Source of the DNA: Bacteroidia bacterium
GTDB lineage: Bacteria > Bacteroidota > Bacteroidia > NS11-12g > UBA9320
Reading direction: 5' to 3'
Assembly: GCA_022425465.1 (NCBI GenBank)
Contig: JAKMFK010000060.1
Span: 1 to 12,341 of the forward strand
DNA length: 12,341 bases
Part shown: positions 7,583 through 12,341 of the stretch, one piece after another
Position numbering within the stretch: the first letter of the stretch is position 1
Layout of the letters: each line of letters begins with the position of its first letter
Notes under the pieces: generated by a model
The model's input: only the letters and a program-made list of their open reading frames with translations
Told to the model about the DNA's origin: nothing
Database searches by the model: none
Translations under genes and position numbers: made by a program

Positions 7583-8145
7583 AATAAATACCCTATTCCT
7601 ATAGCTATTTGATCAATCGGTTTAAAACTAATTCGTTCATCAATATTTTCACCGGGTGCTGAGTACTGTTGAAAATTCAAATTAAGGTTTGATCTTGATT
7701 CAACTGACAAACGAATATTTTTGATCGGATCATAATACAATCCAACAAACGGCTTTAATCCAATATTCCAGTAGTAACCATAGTATGTCTCATAGGGCTT
7801 TTGATTTAATGTAGAATTCCAGTAACCATCTATACCAGCATAGAGTTTAATCAAATCAAAACCATCCAGTTTTAATTGTTTTTGAAAACCCAAAGACAGA
7901 TTATACATTACTGTCCCACTTTCAGAAGCAAGAGTATCACTTCTGATTTCCTTATCCGTATCTATAAACATGGAAAGGCCTCCCCTAAGTACTATTGAAT
8001 TATTGATTGCACGTTTGTACATCAATTGGTAACTAGACTGGTCGTTAATCTCAGTTAAATCTAAAATTAAGTCAACTTGATGTTTATTCTGTCCAGACAC
8101 GAATAATCCTGTAAATAATAGAACTAGGGTTAATATTTTTTTCAT
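7579..8145 (-). CDS. Small outer-membrane beta-barrel protein, function unknown
   Basis: I do not recognise a specific family. The start chosen is ATG at 8145, because MKKILTLVLLFTGLFVSGQ is a clear Sec signal peptide with probable cleavage near residue 19. The frame extends upstream to a TTG at 8166, but that would add seven residues before the signal and runs into the terminator tail. The mature part (about 169 residues) has alternating polar and hydrophobic stretches rich in Tyr, such as YYGYYWNIGLKPFVGLYYD. It ends in IAIGIGYLF, and a C-terminal aromatic residue after a beta strand is typical of outer-membrane barrels recognised by BAM. An eight-strand barrel similar to the OmpW/OmpX size class is plausible. 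A terminator separates it from the OmpA-like gene upstream, so it may be expressed by read-through; I see no good promoter. Confidence 0.72.
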   Translation of the reverse strand: MKKILTLVLLFTGLFVSGQNKHQVDLILDLTEINDQSSYQLMYKRAINNSIVLRGGLSMFIDTDKEIRSDTLASESGTVMYNLSLGFQKQLKLDGFDLIKLYAGIDGYWNSTLNQKPYETYYGYYWNIGLKPFVGLYYDPIKNIRLSVESRSNLNLNFQQYSAPGENIDERISFKPIDQIAIGIGYLF

Positions 8146-8165
8146 GATGTAGACACAATGATACA

Positions 8166-8198
8166 AAATAAAAAAGGCTCCGAAAAAATCGGAGCCTT
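8166..8198 (-). terminator. Intrinsic terminator of the OmpA-like gene
   Basis: A perfect ten-pair stem (8174-8183 with 8189-8198, arms AAGGCTCCGA/TCGGAGCCTT) has a five-base A/T loop. Read on the minus strand it is followed by a run of T (down to about 8166). It lies 24 bases after the TAA of the OmpA-like gene. On the plus strand the base run is poor, so it acts for the minus strand. It resembles the rpmE2 hairpin in its AAGGC/GCCTT outer pairs. Confidence 0.9.
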
Positions 8199-8221
8199 AA
8201 AATATTCAATTTCGTTTAAAA

Positions 8222-9709
8222 TTAATTACCTGCTTGAGAGAAATCAATTCGTTTAGAGGCATAATCAACGTCTGCATCAGCAGCATAATCAGTAGTAATT
8301 CTACTTCTTTCAATACCATAGTTAGCTTCTAAATGATCAATGATTGAGTTAGCTCTTTTCCATGCTAGTCTCTCACCACTTTTACTTCTAGTGTATCCGG
8401 TAGCTGTAACGCTTAAAGTAGGACACATTCTCATCTTTTCAGCAAGTGTATATAACGCTCCATAAGAAGATGAAGAAATTTTCGAACTTCCATTATCAAA
8501 CATAATAGTTGGAAGTGTTACATTGTCACAATTGTAAGCTGAAGACTCTTTGATTTCAAATGCTTTTCCTTTGGAATCAACCATTGCACCAGCTGGGCTG
8601 TTAGGCTCAGCATCCAAAGCATTAGGAATACCGTCTCCATCGTCATCTTTAGCAACACCGTCTGCATCAACATCAGCAACTAGAGAGAAGATTTCTTTGT
8701 CGTTGCTGTCAGGTACACCATCACCGTCTGTGTCAACAGCAGTACCATCGCCATACGTTTTTACTCCCTCTGGAGTTTCGTTATCTTTATCAAAATAATC
8801 AGCTACACCATCACCATCTGTATCAGCCATTAAGTTTTTGAGACTTTTATTGATAGAATCCATTTCGCTGTATAACGTTTCAACTGGATTTAACCAATCG
8901 TTGTGATCATCTCGATCTTTATCACCGAATTTATATGACAACTGAACACCTAAAGTAGAATAAGAATCCCATGCTCTATTTCTTTCAGTGGTTGAATTAA
9001 ATAGTTCTAAGTCATGAGCATCAAGATCATCAGATCGAGTTAATCTTGTTTTCCATTCTAATCCTAAATCAAATTTATCATTAAGAATATATTTCATTCC
9101 TAAGCCCAAAGGAAAAGTTAAATCTGTTCCAGAGTAAGCACTTGTAGCACGCACAGTTTGTGTAGGATCAGTTGTTGCGTTACCATTAGCATCAAAGTAT
9201 TCCATTTCACCGGGGAAAGATGTTGCATAACCGCTAGCATCTGCAGCATCAGTAATTTCACCTTCCACGTCACTACTGATAATTCCAACACCAAAAGAAA
9301 CGAATGTTTGAACTTTTCTTAGTGGTCTAAGAAATGACCAGTTTCCTGCAGTAATAACTGCAGAGACATCTGCATCAATAAAGTTATTGGCGTACTCATA
9401 TGAGCTTTTAGAGTCATTCCTTGAAGCAGACCAAAATAAGTCAGTACCATTTTTACTTCCAGCCATCTTACCTATGTTAGCTGATGCTTTCATACCTAGG
9501 GTTTGTGATGCGGAATATTTAACGTGAAGCCCACCTGAGAATGAAAGATTTTCATGTGGTGCATCAAAATGACCAAATGTAGGACTTACTTGAGCACCAA
9601 CTGACCATTTTTGAGCTGAACTAAACTTTGAAAAGTAATCGTTTTGTGCTTGAGAACTGGTGTATCCAAGTATAGCAACTATTAATAATAATAACTTAAG
9701 TGATTTCAT
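8222..9709 (-). CDS. OmpA-family outer-membrane protein with TSP3 calcium repeats
   Basis: The start ATG at 9709 gives a 495-residue protein with signal peptide MKSLKLLLLIVAILGYTSS (cleavage about residue 21). The frame is open to 9817, but that start lies upstream of the promoter at 9765-9794; ATG at 9730 (seven extra residues) is possible. Next comes a beta-barrel-like region (about 30-262), a linker, three thrombospondin type 3 acidic repeats (295-366) that should bind calcium, and an OmpA-like C-terminal domain (about 398-495). Such proteins normally tie the outer membrane to peptidoglycan. This domain is unusual: the GHTD ligand-binding motif reads GYTR (438-441), and the loop to ERLAWKRA is about four residues shorter than usual, though Arg452 is kept. 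Cys394 and Cys429 could form a disulfide. A strong promoter and terminator suggest a monocistronic, abundant transcript. Confidence 0.88.
   Translation of the reverse strand: MKSLKLLLLIVAILGYTSSQAQNDYFSKFSSAQKWSVGAQVSPTFGHFDAPHENLSFSGGLHVKYSASQTLGMKASANIGKMAGSKNGTDLFWSASRNDSKSSYEYANNFIDADVSAVITAGNWSFLRPLRKVQTFVSFGVGIISSDVEGEITDAADASGYATSFPGEMEYFDANGNATTDPTQTVRATSAYSGTDLTFPLGLGMKYILNDKFDLGLEWKTRLTRSDDLDAHDLELFNSTTERNRAWDSYSTLGVQLSYKFGDKDRDDHNDWLNPVETLYSEMDSINKSLKNLMADTDGDGVADYFDKDNETPEGVKTYGDGTAVDTDGDGVPDSNDKEIFSLVADVDADGVAKDDDGDGIPNALDAEPNSPAGAMVDSKGKAFEIKESSAYNCDNVTLPTIMFDNGSSKISSSSYGALYTLAEKMRMCPTLSVTATGYTRSKSGERLAWKRANSIIDHLEANYGIERSRITTDYAADADVDYASKRIDFSQAGN
8612..8827 (-). repeat. Thrombospondin type 3 repeat region in the OmpA-like gene
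   Basis: Residues 295-366 of the encoded protein hold three acidic units: ADTDGDGVADYFD, VDTDGDGVPDSND and DVDADGVAKDDDGDGIPN. The DxDGDG pattern is the TSP3 calcium-binding motif often found between barrel and OmpA domains in Bacteroidota and Proteobacteria. The units are similar in protein but diverged in DNA, so recent duplication is unlikely. Confidence 0.88.
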
Positions 9710-9764
9710 GATTTGTGTTGTCGTATTCATTTGTTGAATTGAATATATGTATTTTAATTTGGTA

Positions 9765-9794
9765 CAAAAGTATGTTTTTTTACATAAACAACAA
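9765..9794 (-). promoter_or_regulatory. Bacteroidota-type promoter of the OmpA-like gene
   Basis: On the minus strand TTG (9794-9792) is followed after exactly 19 bases by TACTTTTG (9772-9765), a full match to TTG-N19-TAnnTTTG. Transcription would start near 9758-9760 and give a leader of about 50 bases to the ATG at 9709. It starts just 4 bases downstream of the bshC stop codon. This placement rules out the upstream start at 9817 for the OmpA-like gene. Confidence 0.8.
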
Positions 9795-9800
9795 CATACT
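9769..9800. repeat. 8-bp inverted repeat spanning the ompA-like promoter
   Basis: AGTATGTT (9769-9776) and AACATACT (9793-9800) are perfect inverted copies 16 bases apart. One arm overlaps the -7 element and the other overlaps the -33 element and reaches the bshC stop codon. It could be an operator, or chance in an AT-rich region. Confidence 0.4.
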
Positions 9801-11361
9801 AGTAGAATATGATCCACACTTTTTGGTTTGATTCTATACCAAAATGCTGTTGAATTGTAATTGAGTTTGTTAATAATGGCTTCATATGTATCACAATGTG
9901 ATCTGTTCTCTCTTGAATATGCTGTGGATTAAAGTAGGCTCTCTTGATTTTTAAAACCTTTTTTAAATCGGCTGAACTTGCTATTCGTTGGGACCACTTC
10001 ATATCCATAATCACCTGTATATCAGACAGTTTATCCATCAATTTTGACCATTTATTTCCAAGTTTGACACCTTTAAATGTCTCCAAGATTGCTTGATCAT
10101 ATACTCTTATACTGGATTTTATTGATTCAAGTTTTTGATCGTGAGATTCTTTTTCTGCAGCTAATTCTTGATCATGCTTTAGTGCAATTGGATTCTCATC
10201 TTCAAACCATTCTGTTAAATCATTGTTGAAATATTTTTCTTGAAATTTAAATGGGATCAAAACAGCTGAAGTCCTTACTATCATTGATGGTAAGGGCATT
10301 TCATAATTATCAAAAAGCCCTTTTAACTGTAACCAATAATTAAGTTCACTTGAACCTAAAACTGTGCACACATTGGGGAGTATCCACTCTTGGTAAAGTG
10401 GTCTTAAAGCCGCATTAGGACTAAGGTTATTATAATTCTCTTTAACAAAATCTACAGGCGATTCACCTGAGAAGTCTGCTAAATCATCAATTCTAACTCT
10501 GTCATTTTTCTGCAATAAAAAAAGATTGCAAGATCTAACCCTCAATTGTCTCTTAAAACCAGCTTTTTCAAGCTTTTGAGATGATTCAATGATAGCTTGA
10601 TTATTACTGTAATTTAACTCGTCAATCATGACAGGAGTGAAGCTTGATTTCAATAATTTGCTATCTGCATCCAAAATAATTAATCCTGTATGACCTAGAT
10701 AATCATGTAATAATTTTCTAAAGGCGATAGCAAGGTTTTCAGACTGTCTATATATCTGAACAGCCCGTTGTAAAAAATACTGTTGAATGTCACTTAATTG
10801 ATATTTATCTATCAGATCTTGAAATAGCTCGGCAACTCCTTTCGTGTTCATTCTTCCGACTGCTCCTGACTGATTAGTATCCCATTTTAACTGATTTCCA
10901 AAAAAAGATATAGAAGCAATTTCTTCTAGATCGTGATCTTCGGAAGCCATCCAGAAAATTGGCACAAAATTTTGATTCTGAAACTTTTTGTTAAGTTGAC
11001 TAGATAGTGCTATAGCATCAAACACTTTATATAAAACATAAACTGGCCCTAACCCTAAATGAATCTGTTGTCCAGTTGTTATTGTGAACGTGTTTGATTC
11101 TTTTAGTTTATCAATATTTTCTTGAACAACTCTTGATTTTGAAAGATTGATGTCTGCTTCATCATATTGACGATACAAATCTTGAACTAAGTGATTTCTC
11201 TTTTGCTGTGAAAAAGATGACTTACCTTTAATCGCTTTACCAATACCCTTCATATCAGGTGTGTAAGTGTAAAGTGATCTAAGTTTATGTCCTTTATAAT
11301 AGGCTTCCAGTAGAGAATTACTGAAAAAGGTTTTGTCTCTTATAACAGGAAAAAATTCCAC
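9799..11361 (-). CDS. bshC: BshC, putative cysteine ligase of bacillithiol synthesis
   Basis: BshC is thought to add cysteine to glucosaminyl-malate in the last step of making bacillithiol, the low-molecular-weight thiol of many Firmicutes and Bacteroidota. The 520 residues are near the usual length. Family blocks are TITTGQQIHLGLGPVYVLYK (93-112), VPIFWMASEDHDLEEI (133-148), a SPNAALRPLYQEWILPN stretch (314-330) followed by VLGSSELNYWLQLK (334-347), and a predicted helical coiled coil (about 395-475) of the type that mediates dimers. The start is GTG at 11361-11359, sharing one G with the TAG of rimO (TAGTG), which suggests translation coupled to rimO. No terminator is seen before the ompA-like promoter just downstream. 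bshA and bshB are not in this window. Confidence 0.94.
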   Translation of the reverse strand: MEFFPVIRDKTFFSNSLLEAYYKGHKLRSLYTYTPDMKGIGKAIKGKSSFSQQKRNHLVQDLYRQYDEADINLSKSRVVQENIDKLKESNTFTITTGQQIHLGLGPVYVLYKVFDAIALSSQLNKKFQNQNFVPIFWMASEDHDLEEIASISFFGNQLKWDTNQSGAVGRMNTKGVAELFQDLIDKYQLSDIQQYFLQRAVQIYRQSENLAIAFRKLLHDYLGHTGLIILDADSKLLKSSFTPVMIDELNYSNNQAIIESSQKLEKAGFKRQLRVRSCNLFLLQKNDRVRIDDLADFSGESPVDFVKENYNNLSPNAALRPLYQEWILPNVCTVLGSSELNYWLQLKGLFDNYEMPLPSMIVRTSAVLIPFKFQEKYFNNDLTEWFEDENPIALKHDQELAAEKESHDQKLESIKSSIRVYDQAILETFKGVKLGNKWSKLMDKLSDIQVIMDMKWSQRIASSADLKKVLKIKRAYFNPQHIQERTDHIVIHMKPLLTNSITIQQHFGIESNQKVWIIFY

Positions 11362-12341
11362 TATTTATTCAGTTTAGCCAATAGATCAAATGATTCAGCA
11401 CCCGTAATCGTCGTACTCACAAAATCTCCCACTCTTAAATATCCTTCGTTTAGGGAAATAATCACCTCATTATCTACCTCAGGCGAATCAAATTGAGTGC
11501 GTCCAATGTAACTATCTCCCTCAATTCGATCGATAATCACTTTTTGGTTCGATCCGATTAATTTCTGATTATGAGCAAATGAAATATCATGTTGTATACC
11601 CATAATCTCATCTGCACGAGCAGATTTAATCTCCTCAGAAACATGATCTTCTAATGTTCCAGCATGAGTTCCATCCTCATGAGAGTAGGTAAAAACACCC
11701 AAACGATTAAATTGATAGCGACTCACAAAATCTTTCAACTCCTCAAAATCTTGATCATACTCTCCTGGATGACCAACAAGTAGGGTTGTTCTTAAAGCAA
11801 TATTGTCTACTTCAGACCGAATTCTGTCTAATACCTCCTCTGTTCTTCTTTTGGTAATTCCTCTTCGCATTGATTTTAATACGTTGTCTGAAATATGTTG
11901 AATAGGTATATCCAAATACTTACAAATATTTGGCTTTGAATTCATGACAGGCAACACATCAAATGGGAATTTTGAGGGATATGCATAGTGCAATCGTATC
12001 CAATCGAGGCCTTCAACATCACTTAGCCTATCCATAAGCTCAGCCAACTTTCGCTCACCATACAAATCAATGCCATAGAAGGTAGAGTCTTGAGCAATCA
12101 ACATAATCTCTTTTATTCCATCTTTTACCAATGCTTTTGCCTCACTCACAAGCTGTTCCATAGGCTTAGATACGTGCTTCCCTCTCATCAAGGGTATTGC
12201 ACAGAATGAACACGGACGATCACAACCTTCTGAAATTTTCATGTATGCATAGTGTTTAGCTACAGAGGACTTTCGTTCACCAATCAGCTCTTTGCGATAA
12301 TCCACCCCAAGGTTATTTAATAATTGAGGTAATTCGAAAGT
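11361..12341 (-). CDS. rimO: RimO, ribosomal protein S12 methylthiotransferase (5' end outside window)
   Basis: RimO is a radical SAM enzyme with two iron-sulfur clusters that methylthiolates a conserved aspartate of ribosomal protein S12. The frame is open to the right edge (residues T-F-E-L-P-Q-L-L-N-N-L-G precede the GTG at 12305), so that GTG is internal and the N-terminal UPF0004 cluster domain is cut off. Counting from 12305, the radical SAM motif CDRPCSFC gives Cys28, Cys32 and Cys35, followed by AIPLMRGKHVS, LRTTLLVGHPGE (171-182), FTYSHEDGTHA and a TRAM domain (about 250-312). The blocks IRLHYAYPS and IGRTQFDSPEVDNEV point to RimO rather than MiaB. The stop TAG overlaps the bshC start by one base. 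Confidence 0.95.
   Translation of the reverse strand, partial: TFELPQLLNNLGVDYRKELIGERKSSVAKHYAYMKISEGCDRPCSFCAIPLMRGKHVSKPMEQLVSEAKALVKDGIKEIMLIAQDSTFYGIDLYGERKLAELMDRLSDVEGLDWIRLHYAYPSKFPFDVLPVMNSKPNICKYLDIPIQHISDNVLKSMRRGITKRRTEEVLDRIRSEVDNIALRTTLLVGHPGEYDQDFEELKDFVSRYQFNRLGVFTYSHEDGTHAGTLEDHVSEEIKSARADEIMGIQHDISFAHNQKLIGSNQKVIIDRIEGDSYIGRTQFDSPEVDNEVIISLNEGYLRVGDFVSTTITGAESFDLLAKLNK

Noticed and set aside
8146..8166. TTG start at 8166 for the small barrel protein
   Set aside because: The seven added residues precede a typical MKK signal peptide, and the codon sits in the tail of the upstream terminator.
8550..8798. Plus-strand open frame rich in Ser, Pro and Ala opposite the TSP3 region
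   Set aside because: Its composition is the antisense reading of the acidic DxDGDG repeats; it has no promoter and overlaps a confident gene.
9710..9817. N-terminal extension of the OmpA-like gene up to 9817 (Cys-rich start)
   Set aside because: It lies in front of a good signal peptide, overlaps the bshC end, and would begin upstream of the predicted promoter.
1..12341. A hidden defence island, phage, CRISPR array or mobile element
   Set aside because: All of the sequence is taken up by housekeeping or envelope genes with normal spacing. I found no direct repeat array, transposase, integrase or tRNA-like sequence.

Overview
The window looks like an ordinary chromosomal stretch of an AT-rich Gram-negative Bacteroidota, most likely a member of the Flavobacteriia. 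Four signs support this. There is a zinc-free type B ribosomal protein L31. There is a GlmU-like nucleotidyltransferase of the kind found in Bacteroidota. There are two promoters that match the Bacteroidota consensus TTG-N19-TAnnTTTG exactly. An OmpA protein carries thrombospondin type 3 calcium repeats, and the bacillithiol enzyme BshC is also present. I see no tRNA, rRNA, CRISPR array, insertion sequence, phage gene or other sign of recent transfer, and the coding density is very high.

Layout. Positions 1-1253 (+) hold the C-terminal half of Lon protease, cut by the left edge. Tail to tail with it is a minus-strand operon, read from 5233 down to 1257: an LTA-synthase/sulfatase-fold membrane enzyme, histidyl-tRNA synthetase (hisS) and an RluA-family pseudouridine synthase. 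A compact divergent region near 5219-5330 carries the promoter of a plus-strand cluster: rpmE2 (L31 type B), a terminator-like hairpin, a GlmU-like enzyme and tpiA (5331-7582). Tail to tail with tpiA is a small outer-membrane beta-barrel protein (7579-8145, minus). Upstream of it, separated by a strong terminator, is an OmpA/TSP3 protein (8222-9709, minus) with its own consensus promoter. The right end is a minus-strand pair, rimO (cut by the right edge) and bshC, joined by a one-base stop/start overlap.

Roles. Most genes are housekeeping: protein quality control (Lon), translation and its modification (HisS, RluA family, L31, RimO), central carbon metabolism (TpiA), amino-sugar nucleotide supply for the envelope (GlmU-like), envelope structure (OmpA-like, small barrel, LTA-synthase-like) and thiol redox (BshC). 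I do not see an undescribed multi-gene system. The points most worth a second look are regulatory or structural. They are the hairpin whose loop holds a perfect -7 element, whose 3' arm holds a GGAGG, and whose T-run ends at a start codon; the tightly packed divergent start region; the inverted repeat over the ompA promoter; and the OmpA domain that lacks its usual ligand-binding aspartate.
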